Shown here: in pieces, positions 1 to 13,000 of the stretch
Numbering within the stretch: the first letter of the stretch is position 1
Layout: every line of letters begins with the position of its first letter
From: Siniperca chuatsi
Taxonomy: Eukaryota > Chordata > Actinopteri > Centrarchiformes > Sinipercidae
Direction of reading: 5' to 3'
Length of the DNA stretch: 64,000 nt
Assembly: GCF_020085105.1 (NCBI RefSeq)
Contig: NC_058062.1
Span: 8,049,945 to 8,113,944, forward strand
Notes under the pieces: model-generated
Told to the model about the DNA's origin: nothing
Databases searched by the model: none
What the model saw: the letters and a program-made list of their open reading frames with translations, nothing else
Made by a program: the position numbers and the translations under genes

Positions 1-2235
1 GCTCCTGTACGTTGCTCTGGATAGTTCAACCAAACAGGGCTCACTGAGTGCAACAGCAATCCAGGAGTAAAAACTACAATCCTGCTGCATGTTACTTTTG
101 GTGCATCTCTTCTATATCATCTGTACAAGAGGTAAGAGTGTCAAAGTCAAAGGCACCCAAGGTTGCATCATCATGATGTAGTCCTATAGTGAGTACCACT
201 AACAGCTCAGCCATCTGGACAAGTAAGACCTCCCCTGAAGCCTGAGTGAGAGCATTTCCTTGACAATAATTAGCAGCCTGTCATCACAGTGGGTTAATAA
301 TTATGGTTTAGTAAGCTAGCCTAATGATAACCTATTTCATGTTTTGCTCTTGTCATGATAAAAGAGTGAAGGGCGTGAGATAACATTCTCAAACAGCTGT
401 ATTACCTGCGCATTTTAATAAAATGTGCATTACTCCAACCATTCCGTCTCCACTGAATATGCTTTTATTTTTACATGAACTTCTAGCTGTGCACACTGTG
501 CGCCAAACATACAGCTGCAACCATTATCGAGCAAATGAACCCTTCCTGTATCCTACCAGGAAAAGGCTCCCAATCATGCCTCAGGGAGCTGGACAATAAC
601 AACTGTGAGGTTGTACAATGATGACCTTTTTCAGCAAAGGACTCCAGTATCACCTCAGGTAAATAATATACTCCTGAAAATGCTCATTTTGTATGAACTA
701 GAGTCCATCCTTCCCACCAAATCATGAATCAATTGAAGAAATCTGACAGCAAATGTCTTACACCTACACAAGTTTGTCAAAGCTAAACAAGAATGTGATA
801 GCGTTAGCCTTTAGATTACTTTCATTTTCAAACAAGAACGCCTGTACAAGCCGTAGCACATCACTGCTGGTGATGATGATGCATGTCTGGAACGTGTCTT
901 CCTGTTTCTGAGGAACCATGATTTGCTGAAACATACTCTACAGTAAAAGGGAAGCACCATTATCTCATGACTTCCATCCATGTCTGCCAATTTTTCCCTT
1001 TTGGTAAAAATTACAGTCTATCTCTTGCGATTCCCTTTGTAGTCTCTGAAACTAGAATGCTACATACTCATTACCGAGTTTCTCAGAGCCTTTTAAAAAC
1101 CACAGCACCACCGAAGATGTGTTAATGACGCATTTTCAAAAAGGAACAGCATAAACAGTCCGTTAACAAATGAATTACAGACATATTAACATTTTAGGGT
1201 CAAACGATGGTGGTACATTTAACTCTTTATAATGCCCATGACAAAAAAACAAACCAAAAACCCTCCCATACCAGACAAAAGCTTAAGTTAACTGAACACT
1301 TGAATCAGCTGTTTCCACAGAATTTAAGATTGCTAAGTATTCCTTAACTTCTGACAACATGGCCTTCATAGATATTAAAAGATTTATTTGTTGAATGTAA
1401 AACCAAAAAGGTCATCTGAAGTTAATGCTGTGGAGGATAACAGGATATATGCAGAGCCATTTCCCTGGACGCCTGTGGGTCAAATCTAAAGGTGTCTGTG
1501 TCAATCACTGTTGTGAGAGGCATAACCTGCACACCAACTGAGGGGTAACAGAAACCCAATGGCATCAGCATAAATGAGAGCATAGTAAATGCTACACACC
1601 TGCCAAAACTACCACTGCAATAAGAAAACAATGTATCACTTGACCTAAATTTTGAGATTCTCTGAACAAATGCCATGCTGCTCTCCCCTCCCCCAGTCTT
1701 AGCTGTTCATCAGGCAGTGTAGTCCCTTGCTGCCAGTTGAACTTCTTTAATCTGGACATCTAGAGTAGATAAGGTTTTTTTGGGTACTTCAGTCCGAATG
1801 CCCTTCACATGGTATAACAAATACAAGTTATCATTATATCTTAAGGAAAACAAAATATGAGGAATATGGTCACTCAGGTCAACGTGGCTTAGATCACTAT
1901 ACAATGCCAGCTGGCTGGTGTCTGGAAAAGGTCAAGACATGGATAGAACAGCTACACACAGATGGTGACATGGATCAAAAGGTGAAGAGAAAGAACAGGT
2001 GCAAACAGGTCATCTGTCATTGAGAAAAACAAATCATTTGTACCTTAAACTTAAGGCTGCATACAGAAGCAAGTACTAAAGACAATCATATTCTCCTTAT
2101 TATCTTGCTCCTGAAGGTGGAAACTGAAACAAACATTAGTTGTAAACGTTCATGTAGGCATCTTTAGGATGCCTGGGAATCGCAACTTCTAGGGTCATTT
2201 GATAGGAGGCAAAGCAGTCAGTGAGGTATTTTTAC
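1..2235 (-). other. Intron 1 of the ttyh3-like gene (partial)
   Basis: Sequence between the donor at 2235/2234 and the left edge. It is AT-rich with scattered short open frames. Two of these, minus-strand 1422-1676 and 1710-1904, do not resemble any tweety exon or any other protein I know. No repeat family was recognised. Confidence 0.6.
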
Positions 2236-2361
2236 CTGTTGATATGTCCAGTCCTCTGGTCGGAAATCACTGCTTGTTTGCTCAAACTTTAAGTTGAAAT
2301 GGGGAAGTCTGTGTAGAAGGTTCACCCACCATGGTGGAGAGTAGCTAACCACTGCTGCCAT
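2236..2361 (-). CDS. ttyh3: Tweety family member 3 (TTYH3-like), first coding exon only
   Basis: Read on the minus strand, ATG at 2361-2359 opens 42 codons ending in CAG at 2236, followed by the splice donor GTAAAA. The peptide begins MAAVVSYSPPWWVNLLHRLP and contains FRPEDWTYQQ, which matches the start of vertebrate TTYH3 (PWWVxLLHRLPHF, FRPEDxxYQQ). Tweety proteins are five-pass plasma-membrane proteins linked to volume- or calcium-regulated chloride conductance. This exon supplies the short extracellular/N-terminal segment before the first membrane span. The upstream acceptor is probably CTCTGTGTTTACAG ending at 2419, so the exon would include UTR to about 2418. No second coding exon (first transmembrane segment) could be found in 1-2235, so intron 1 is longer than 2.2 kb and the gene leaves the window on the left. 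A paralogue such as TTYH2 is possible but fits less well. Confidence 0.88.
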
Positions 2362-2936
2362 GGCGAGTAAATGTCAATGGGATCCACTCACCAAACAAGA
2401 AAGCAAGGATGCTTGAAACTGTAAACACAGAGAGGAATCCACTTCAGAACATCAATCTGTATCCAGGATGAAATGCAGATGCAGTATTGCTCATCTAGCA
2501 TGAGAAACAGAGTTAGCAAGCTAGCTCGCGTTAGACATACGAACTTAGTTACTACCTAGTAAAGATGAAGTGTTATTTTGACTGTGCCTATCAAAAATAT
2601 TTCATTATTCACCTAAAAAGCAATCAATACGTAATTTAAAAGCTGTCCATACTATATTCTATCGTTTAGTATTTGTAATTACAAGTACAGCCATAAATAC
2701 AAATCGATAACTTGACAAACACTGATGTTGCTAGTAGCATGCTAACATTAACTAGTAGCTATAACCCCCGGCGACCTGAAGCTTAGCCAAGCTAGTTAGC
2801 TTGTTAACCTGTGAACTTAACTCAATGTTGTGTCGCTAGCGGGGATCCTTTTGTAATGTTAGCTGTAAACTCCCGAGTGCCGTGGTCCATTTAAATTTTG
2901 TTCCTAAAACAGCCCGTTTTTTAAAGGTAGTTATAC

Positions 2937-3060
2937 CTGTAATGTGGCTAGCGTTAACTCAGCTACCGTTAGCCGGTTTAGCTGCTGGTTAGTTCAGTCC
3001 GCTGAGACTCGGGCACGGAGGCGAATAACAACAAGAAGTCTCTTTTGTTCCACTTGACAT
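2937..3060 (-). promoter_or_regulatory. Inferred 5' UTR exon / promoter side of ttyh3
   Basis: On the minus strand CATTACAG is followed by GTATAACT at 2936, a good splice donor, and the acceptor before the coding exon is at 2419. An untranslated first exon ending at 2937 is therefore likely. Its 5' end is not determined; the right limit given here is a guess. It faces the inferred first exon of snx8, so the two genes probably share a divergent promoter. This is inference from splice signals only. Confidence 0.4.
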
Positions 3061-3356
3061 TCTGGTCAGCGGTTTGTTACATCCTGGTTTGTTTGGGTGG
3101 TAATTCCTTAGTTCCTCTCTTGCAGTCCTATTCCACCGCAACGGCTCAACAAGCACCTCCGAGTAAATCCTCCATCCAGTTATTAAAGGAGTGCCAGGCA
3201 GGGAGACTGGGGCCAACACGGCGACTGTTCACGACATTCACCCAGCTGCCAGATTACCCGGCTCGACCCACACACAGCCCACCTCACCGCCGGCATGAAA
3301 ATGGCCCAGTAGCGCCACCCAGAGGCGCCACAGTGTTGATCTAATGAGAGCTTCAG
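3060..3356 (+). promoter_or_regulatory. Inferred 5' UTR exon / promoter side of snx8
   Basis: The first coding exon of snx8 is preceded by a clear acceptor (ttttctgcag, ending 3969), so transcription must start further left. The best donor between the two genes is CTTCAG|GTAATG with the exon ending at 3356. The segment is richer in G+C than the flanks, as expected of a promoter-proximal exon. The 5' end is a guess. A 99-codon open frame at 3045-3344 covers it but has no recognisable similarity. Confidence 0.4.
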
Positions 3357-4014
3357 GTAATGTCGGACATATATAAACTACTTGTCGACTGTATTGTTGA
3401 AACAACTAGGTGGTAAATACAACGAAGATAAAAATTGTAAAAGTGAAGTACATAGCCAACCTTAACAGATAAATTAAAATGCCCATTTTTTCCCATTCTG
3501 TGCTACTTGATTTCAAATACAAATCTACAAATAGTTTCATCATGGCATTTAAATATTACGAAAGCCGTATTTACGACTTTACATATTCGGGAATCTGAAA
3601 GTACTTTAAGGCAGCGTTATTATGTCGAGTTTGAAGAATGAGGAACAGAAAATCAAACCAAATTAACTTGCACAAGTGAAACCAGGAAATAAACAGGACG
3701 AAATAAGACAATAATTGCCATATTATTTGCTGAAATGTAGACTGCATTATTCACAGAGTTAGACAGGAGCTGCTGGGACATAAACACACGCACCAGCGCT
3801 TCTTCACACCTTCAAAACTTAAAACTTTAGTTTGCTACACGCTATGACACACTCATTAGCTACCAGTGCATGTAAGTGTCAGTTTATACTGCTCTCCCCC
3901 AGACTTGGACTTTAACCAACGTTCACTACAACTTTAAGAAATAAATTACTTGTTTTTTCTTTTCTGCAGGAAATCACATGGAGGTGCTCTTGTGCTCACA
4001 TGACAGTCTGAACC

Positions 4015-7000
4015 ATGGCAGGAGCGATCAATGAAGGTACAGTACGAAAACTTCTTAAAGTCTTCTTAACACAGTGTTGCCATAGCATTTCCTGATTACT
4101 TTGCTGTTTTGTTTGGTGTTTCAGTGTCAAGCTAGTCAAAAATATTTTACTGGATGTTTTAAAATGTGGATGTTTCTGCTTGGTGAAGTCGCGGTGTGAA
4201 GTAACCAATGAGAACTTTTGGGTACATGAAGATCTCGGAATGAAGTTGCTCCACCTTAAAACCTAAAACACTTCATGAGTGATGAGTGGTTGATCTTGTT
4301 TTGAAACACCTGTTAATGTTTTCTTGATATCCGTTGAGCTGCAGTGAATATTACTGTTAAAGATAATGCCAGAGGTGCAAAAGGTTATGAAAGTTTTGAT
4401 GCTTTTTTCCTGCCACGTGAAAAACAGTTGTGCATTGCAGTGCTATAGCAGCATTCATATACTGAAATTACCTGACGTTTCATATCTTCATCTTATCTAC
4501 CATTCACAGCTGTAAGGCTCTGAGAAGGTTTTTAATGTACTGACTCTCTAAGGTTCTCCTTGTCTCTGAAAATATTACATTTATGGATACCTTAAATGAT
4601 CAGAGCAAAAGCTGTATAATCTGTGTTGGGATAATATAAAGTCATATGATAGAAATAAAATAAGCAGTTGTGTAAAAGGTGATAAGATCACCATAATTTC
4701 AGCATTGAGTACCACTTATGTAAAGTAAGGTCCTATTTTGTGTGTGTGCTGCTGATGAACGATTTCTCATGCTTGGGTGGTTGTGATGCTATGTAGGTGT
4801 TGTTCCTCTTTTAGGCTCAGTTCCTGCCTATTACAGGGAAGTATACGAGGCCATCCGCTGTAGGACAGATGAGAGAGTGCAGGTTGAAGTTTTTCAGCGG
4901 TTGCTCCAAAGGGCTGATCTCTCCAAGGCGGTTTTAGGCCAGGTGAGTGGTTCACACTTTACTGTGGGGGACAAATCAAGATGCTGCAGGAAGCAACAGT
5001 TTCTAAAAAACTGCGATAGTTTGTAATGAAACAGAGGCAGCACCCACCATAAACAACAGTAAATAACATTTTCAAACAAGTATCACTTTTTGTCTTTTAC
5101 CTGCCTGATACAGCTTGTTATAATGAATATACCTTGAATTTACATAATGGAGGTGTATCTCATCTATCCATGCATCCATCCACATACTCTTTATATCCAC
5201 TTATTGGCTCACATAGACTCAAGGTTTCAGGGTGACAAGGGGCTGGAATGTGAAATAATTATTGATTGGTAAATTAAAAAGGCTGATACCCCTTATTGTT
5301 CTAATCAAAGGAATAAATTAATAAGTTAAACACTTGAGTATATGATATACACAAATATTTGTTCTGATAAGATAGATATAGGTGTAATGTCTTAACAATA
5401 GCAAGTAGGTACAAGCTTTGTGTAAGCTAGCAGACTTAAAGACATGGGATTAATATTATTCACAATTTGTGAGATTTGGTTCTTTTAATGCTGAGATATA
5501 TGCTAATGGTACAACACATCCGTGTTCTACCATTGCTCTGAGTGTATAAAGTCTGGAATATTTCAGAGCCAGCTCATGGTTCAGTAGAATTTCCCTTTTC
5601 CTGACCTTTCAGCATGTCATCGCTTTTGTGTCTAGTGAGCACTTTTTGCATAGAGGAATGCAAACCACAGTTGAATTTAGATCTTGGACTGAAAAACGGT
5701 GACCTTCAGGTTATATTGTCTTTGTCCTCCTTCAGATTGCTGAGCATGTTGACTCCACAGATGGATTCCTGAGCAAGCTGTCACTCTATAAAGCGCTCGC
5801 TTTGATTGCTCTTGCTCAGCAAGGAAAGCAACCAAGCCCCAACCTCTTGGAGAACTGCATACAGGGTAGGTGATAGTGTCACAGTGACAGCAGAGCAGAG
5901 CAAAGGCTGCGCTTAATGAGTAGCTTGATAATTCCTCTGTGTGTCCAAGGGCACCCTCAGCCATCCCTCTGCTGTTAAGACATTTCACCTGTACAGGGCA
6001 ACGTTTTATTGGCTCACATAGACTCAAGTTTTCATTTCCAATAGAAATTCTCTGTGACAGTCTACCACTTGGATACACCCACCTGTTGTTTTAAATTAGA
6101 TATACTGCATAATATTGTAATGGTAGAGGGACATTTGGGAGTATTTATATATAATGTATTTGTACAAAAATATACATTTTCAACCCATACTTTTTGTTTC
6201 TTCCACAAGAGTAGAAAAGTTTGACTTAATTCAGCTTCATTTGTTTTATTTATTTTGGTAGAGAAGCCTTAGCTATGTTTAAATGTTGCATTCTTTCACT
6301 AGTCCCACAGTGGGAAGATGATAGGGGGGAGTTTTATGGTTTTCATAGAGGTAGCCATTATGCTGGCTTGAGTTAGATCCATTCCCAACCTTCTGTGATT
6401 ATTTAAGGCTCTCTCTGTTATTTCAGGTGTGGCCAGTATGGTAGCTAGCTGCATGCCACTTCCTCATCTGTGCAAGAACAAGTTTTCTGCATTTGTTGCT
6501 GTACATTGCATTCAATTCATGACCTTCTTGGAATGTACAGGAAGGGATGAATAACAGTTCACATGGACACCATACACAATGCTGTGCTAGCTAGAGACAA
6601 ATAGAGCGAGACACGTAGTAATCTGTTGAAAAAGTGGTTTTGACACCAGCATTCCTCACAGATAGGAAATCCATTCCATTCTATATTTATCGATTTAATC
6701 ATAAAAAACAAATATTAGAAGTTGGGTGCTGTTTGTGTGCTTGACAGAGTTACCAAAACCTCAGCTCGGGGAGCCGAGGGACTTGAGTGCATTGAGGATG
6801 CAGCCAGCTCAAGAGGACGTACTGACGGTGTCCCAGACGCTGGACAAACTGCTGGTCAGAGACACAGTCCAGGTGGAACTCATACCCGAGAAGAAGGGAT
6901 TGTTTCTCAAACATGTGGAGTACCAGGTCACCAGCCAGGCAAGGGATCCCATAAATCGTACTGCATGTAAATGATTGTGTTAGAATAACCTCAACAACAA

Positions 7001-10000
7001 GAAAGGCTGAAAATGTGGCGCAGTATTCTTCATGTTTGTCCTACCCTTACGTTGATGACATTGGCGATTAATGGGTTGAAGTAACACCATGGCTGTACTG
7101 ACTGCTGCAGAAATATATAAATGTATGTAGACAGACATTACATCATTTATTCTGGGGCTCCTGTTACAATAGTGTCAGTGTTTTTTGTTGAGTAAACATT
7201 TCCCGTCTACATGAAGAAAAGTACTGATTTCAACCCTTCCATTATCAGCTAGGTCTAAATTTCCAAAAGAATGTTGTATGCACTTGTTCATTTTATGATT
7301 ATTTTCTTTCTTTGCTTTTTGTTTTTTAGCGTTATAAGATATCAGTTTATCGGCGCTATAGTGATTTTGATGTCTTCCATGAGGTTTTGCTTCAGAGATT
7401 TGCCTACAGAGTGGTGCCGGCACTGCCACCTAAAAGAATGTTAAAGGGAGGTATGTTACTCTGTCTGAACATCTACACAGTTACCATTGTATTTCTTTGT
7501 TTCTGCATTTCCTCCATCTTAGAGTCATTGTTTCTGAACCCATTATTGTTTTCAGAGCATTGTTAGGATTTTTTGAGTTTAAACACTTTACTGAAAGGTC
7601 AGCAGTAAGTATCCAGGGAGTTCTGGTAGCTGAGAGTTGTGTTACTAATGTTAATACAAACTGTTATTCCTGCAGTTTCTATTGTTTCAAACACAGTCAT
7701 TGTCATTCATCAATGTTACTGCCTGGAAGAAACAAGGAAACTAGTGATGCGTAAAATGAACTTGTTTCAGTCCACAATGGCTTTGGAATGATAATTATGT
7801 CAACACACACAAACTGAGGAATCCTTGCAAAACACTCGATTAGACAATTTCTCAATTAGAGATCTTCATCAAGTACAGAATATGTCAAAAAAATACCACG
7901 CATGTAAATCCGCCATCCCGCCAGTTTTCCTCTTTTCCTCTCATCCCACTGATATGTGTAGCTCAAGATCTACTTCAGTGTGTATATATATGATTATTCC
8001 TTGTTCATACATAATCAGTGTCAGAATTGTGAGGATTTCAGGATGTCAGTAAGAATCTGCAAACAATACATTTACATGCATTGCACTTCTATAACATTGT
8101 TGGATTCACGATGGACAGTTCTAAAAAAAAAAGTATTAAAATAGATGCAGCAGGAAGCCTACATTACCCACAATGCAAGTTGACCACAGACAGTTCAGTT
8201 GGAGATTCGGGTGTGTTATGCTATTAGCAGCTAATGTAGCCTCGAGCCGCTAGCCTCAGGCTAGATATACAGAGGTCTGGAAAGCTCACTTCTTTCAAAC
8301 TCCACACCCCCTGATTATTTTCATATTCAAACTTCAGCACTAGTCTTCAGCACCAACTGACGCTGACTCAAGTGACTTCACTTGAGGCACTTTACCAGAC
8401 TTCGTGCAGCTCCCTCTGGAGGCTTCATACAACTTCTTTTCACATATGCAGTAGTGCTCCACAAGACCTGTAAACACACTTTGACTTGTAAAATCAGTAG
8501 AGTTCTCCTTTGATGTTCCTATTCATTTAAAAGGGATGCTACATTATAAAAATTGGCCTTAAACATGGTTTCACATTAGTTTAAACTGACTGTCTGCCCT
8601 TATAGTTTATAGCTCCAACTCTACCAACGTTAACACTCCTGATCAAACTGTGTAATGTGTTCTCAGGGTGCACTTCTACTAAAATGATTCCATAGATTTT
8701 AGTATTCTCTGGTATCTGTCCACAGTCCTGACCTCCGTCTCTGAGCGTGAGTTCATCGAGGGGAGGAGACGTGCTCTTGGCAGATTCATTAACTTGGTGG
8801 CACGGCATCCCTTCTTCTCAGAGGATGAGCTGGTCAAGACCTTTCTCACCTTCAATGGCTCCGTATGTAGTATTTTGGTAACTTGCTGCCTCAGTTTGTG
8901 GCCCAAGGCTAGTGCACAATTAGCATTATCATCATGATGGCTGATAGTGAAATGCATTCTGTTCCAGCTACTCAGTTTCTTTTTTCCACTCACCCACTCC
9001 TCACCCCTCTTCCCAAACAGGATGTTCAGACTAAGCTGCGTGACACTTACAAGAAAATGGGCGATGAGTTCATGACCAACAGAATCGCAACCCTGGCAAA
9101 GGTTTGTCACATGTGTGCAATGGAAAAATCCTGACATACTTTCCCCACACAAATGACTAATTAACAATTGCATTTAAAATTTCAAAGAGCTTTGTTGGAT
9201 CTGTTTTGTAGGAATATCTCCCCGCTGACATTCAGGCTCAGTTCTCGACAAGCAGAGAGCTGATTAGAAATATTCACAACAGCTTCCACAAGCTGCGGGA
9301 CAGAGCTGAGAAAATGGCGGAGCGCTCTAGAGAGAATGCAACTGATCTTCTGATGTTTGGCAGAGAGCTCAGGTATTTCATTATTATGAGTATAAAGTTA
9401 AAGTCTTTCTCTAGTATCCAGGGGTTCTGGACTGAGAAAACAAATGTTAATAAGTTTCCAAATCCTCTGTGTTGTTGTGTCTCTTCATGCTTGTCAGCTT
9501 GAAATGAGTTTGGAAGCTTAGACACTACAATGTTACATTGTGTCCCTGTAATAACTCTGTTTTTGTCAGTACACTGGGCTCAGATGCTTCGTCTCTTCCC
9601 TCCTTGGCCTCTTCACAAAGCACCTGGGGGACCCTCCGTCAGTCTCTGAAGAGTCTGTCCGTGGAGTTCGCTGTGCTATCTGACAAAGCGGCTCAGCAGG
9701 TACAGCCCTCAGTCCGACTCCTTCATCCCCACCACCTGCTCTGCTGTGCTTGTCCAAAACTGGCACTGGGTAGTAAATGCTGTTTTGCTAATGTCCCCAG
9801 GGCAGACGGGAAGAGGATGATGTTGTGGAAAAACTGAATCTTTTCCTGGATTTGCTGCAGTCGTACAGAGTGAGTCAGTTTCACTTTTGGTTTTTGCTTT
9901 GCTCATTTAACCTGAGCCCACCTACAGGGGTCCCCAACCTTTCATGACAGGTGATTTTGTTTTGATGTTTGCATGTTTCACATTGTAGGCCAATAATGCT

Positions 10001-13000
10001 CACTTTATGAAGCACTGCAAAACTGATTTTATCCATCAAGGCATTAAAAACAATCTCCTGTTTTCTGATGGAGAGACACGATGAGGAGTTGTATATGAAC
10101 AGTAAATCCAGGTTCAGTTAGTAACTAAATTCAGGTTATTATGTACTGATGTAATTTTAACAATAATACACCCTATTTTTTCTCACTTGGAAATGTAGTT
10201 CTTAGTAGTGGGTGGGTTGCAGAGATTAAACAAGGGGACTGGTGGGCAGATAAAGTGGCATTTTCCATAGCCTCTACTAAATCTATTAACTGTAATATTT
10301 AAGGTACTTCCATAATTTGTGCAGTCAATTCTCCTTTGGCTGTTATGTATATTACCATGCCATTGTGATGCAAATGTGAAGAGCTTTATGTGACTGTGTT
10401 TTTCTCTAGGATCTATGTGAGCGCCATGAGAAGGGTGTGCTCCATGAGCACCAGAGAGCTCTGCACAAGTATAGTGTGATGAAGAGGCAGATGATGAGCG
10501 CCACGGTGCAGCCCAAAGAGCAGGCATCTGTGGAGCAGCTGGAATCCCGAATTGTTCAGGTGGTCAATCTCTTTCAGTTTCCACATTTTTAGGATCAGGA
10601 TGCTTCCTGATTGATAGCATATTGTTTGAAGTCATTTAATACTTGATAAATAAAATGCTAAATTGGCCTGAGTGTATCTATTGCTAATACACTCCCCTTA
10701 AACACAGTCAGGACAAATCATGTAACCCTCCATCAGCCAATACTCAAATTTAGCATTCTACTCGATACCTTCATAAGTGCATTCACTAAATGGTTAAACA
10801 ACATCCACTGGGTATAAGTAAAAGACATGTGAGATATCTGGAGAGGTTTTTTTACATACAGTTGTATCCCTGTTGGTTTTCATCTTGTGACTGTAGTTCC
10901 TCTTAGTCAGTGTGGTTTGCCTGTGTTTAGCATATGTGGTCATAAATTAGCCGAAAAGATGACTGTTTTGTCAGTTGACCCACCTTGTTATTAACTGTGA
11001 TTCAGTTACTAAAATCAGTTACTGATTTTTAAGTCCCTTTCCATGAGGTGTTTAGATTATTACATCAACAGACAGGGTGTTATAGATTTCCATATTTCAG
11101 AAACAAGCAGCATTTTGTTTTTAATGGGAAAATCTATCAAATAAAAGTTGATTTAGGCTTCAAAGCAGTTAGAAAAAAAAAACTGAGTTGAGGAGATTTG
11201 CGCATTTACTTATGTCCAGTGACCAAAAGTTTAGTATTGATTTGCAAGAAAACTATTGTTCAACAACGATGGGATCACATAACATCCACTAATATTAGTT
11301 GTGCTACATTGTTCTAAAGAAAGTGGGTCATCTCTATCTAAACAAGTCATGTTAGCAGCTCTATGACAGTGTACTTATGCACAGTGAGGCTTTGAGCTAA
11401 TTGCTAATGTCAGCATGCTAACATGCTCACAATGAAAATGCTAACATGCTGATGCATATAATGTTTACCATGGTCACCATCTTAGTTTAGTGTGTTAGCA
11501 TGCTAACATTAGCTAATTACAACAAGTACAGCTGAGGCTGATGGGAATGTCATGAGTTTTGCAGGTAGGCTATTTGGTCATAAACCAAATTATTGGACTG
11601 ATTAAAAGTTCACTAAAGTAATTACAATTTACCCCAAGGGGAACATGAAAGTGTGTACCAAATTTCATGTTAATCTAATAGTTATTGAGATATTTCACAA
11701 AAAGAAAAATGTGAACCTCATGGTGGCGCTAGAGTAAAAGCCAGGGGATCAGCCAGAGGCAGTAGGATTCATCCTCTGGGGACCATGAATGTCAAATTTC
11801 ATGGTAAGTCAGTAAGTTTCAGTTTGGACTAGTGATGGACCCACCGACATTATCACTAGCATGGCTAACAACAGATATTAGTAAAAGTAGAGTAATATGC
11901 TGAGGTTAATGCAGCCTGGCTTGTAACTTTACAATGTCTGCAACATCCTATAACTTTGATTGTTTCTCTCCTTTGCATGATGCAAGCTTATACTTGGCTT
12001 CTTCATTAGTGACAGACACCAGTGTTGGTGTCAGTAACCGAATGAGTTGGTGATGAACAGGACTAAGCAATAGTTCATTTGTGAATCAAATATAGAGCCA
12101 ATTCAAATTTAATGAAATTACTTATGGGCATCTCCCTGTTTTGGTAATGTGAGCTTTGAGAGATTTATCGGCCTCATCTCATCTCTGGTATCATTGGAGG
12201 AAAATTTCCGCACAGAAAACGTTGCTGATTATTATCATCATTTGATAAGTGGTGACAATTTCATGATTTTTACATTTTTATTATCCTGTTAATAGCAAGA
12301 AAATGCCATTCAGACCATGGAGCTGCGTAACTACTTCTCCCTGTTTTGCCTTCATCAAGAGACACAGCTGATCTTCATCTACCTTCCAATCACATCCCAC
12401 ATTTTGGGAGCTTTTGTTAATTCTCAGGTCCAAGGACACAGAGAGGTAAGGCTGCTTGTGTGGAAATCATTTTTCTACAGATCCTTCTCTACGTGGATAC
12501 AGTGACCCTCCAGGAGGGTCAAATCAGTTTTAAATTAGCTTTTAAAGTCCAACGAAAGAACTAATAATGATGGATGGTATCACTGGAAGGATAATCTCCT
12601 TTTCTAGGATTTTAGCTGGCTTACATTTCACATGAATGAGTGAATCTCCCATATACCTTTTGCTTATTTTAAAATCAAATAAAGCACAAGGTATATATTT
12701 CTTTGGTTAGATGCCTCTATCTGAACCTAGTCTTTATCAAATTCCAATATAGCAACATTATGAGGTTTCTGTGGATCTCAAAGTACTTGAAGCTAATTTT
12801 ACTTAGATGTTTCCTGAAAATGATTACCTGCAAACCACTAAGCAAGATTTTGATGCACTTTATTCTATTAGTATTAAGAGCTTTGTGGAAATCTAGGTAA
12901 AGAGAAGTCACTTTTTGCTTTCTTTCCAGATGGGAGAAGTGTGGAATGAACTCCAGCCAAAGCTCGGATGTCTCTTTGGTGGCAATAACGGATTGAAACC

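Noticed and set aside
1422..1904. Two minus-strand open frames (84 and 64 codons) in the ttyh3 intron as possible exons
   Set aside because: Neither resembles the second tweety exon (first transmembrane segment) or any protein I know.
3045..3344. 99-codon plus-strand frame between ttyh3 and snx8
   Set aside because: No similarity. It overlaps the inferred UTR exons, where chance open frames are expected because of higher G+C.
6722..6970. A second plus-strand frame beside snx8 exon 4
   Set aside because: Shadow of the true frame, which encodes the start of the PX domain.
8679..9173. 164-codon minus-strand frame, the longest in the window
   Set aside because: It is antisense to snx8 exons 6 and 7, whose plus-strand reading matches SNX8 exactly.
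9928..9960. CAGGGGTCCCCAACC as a hAT transposon end in snx8 intron 10
   Set aside because: The matching opposite end and a target duplication were not found.
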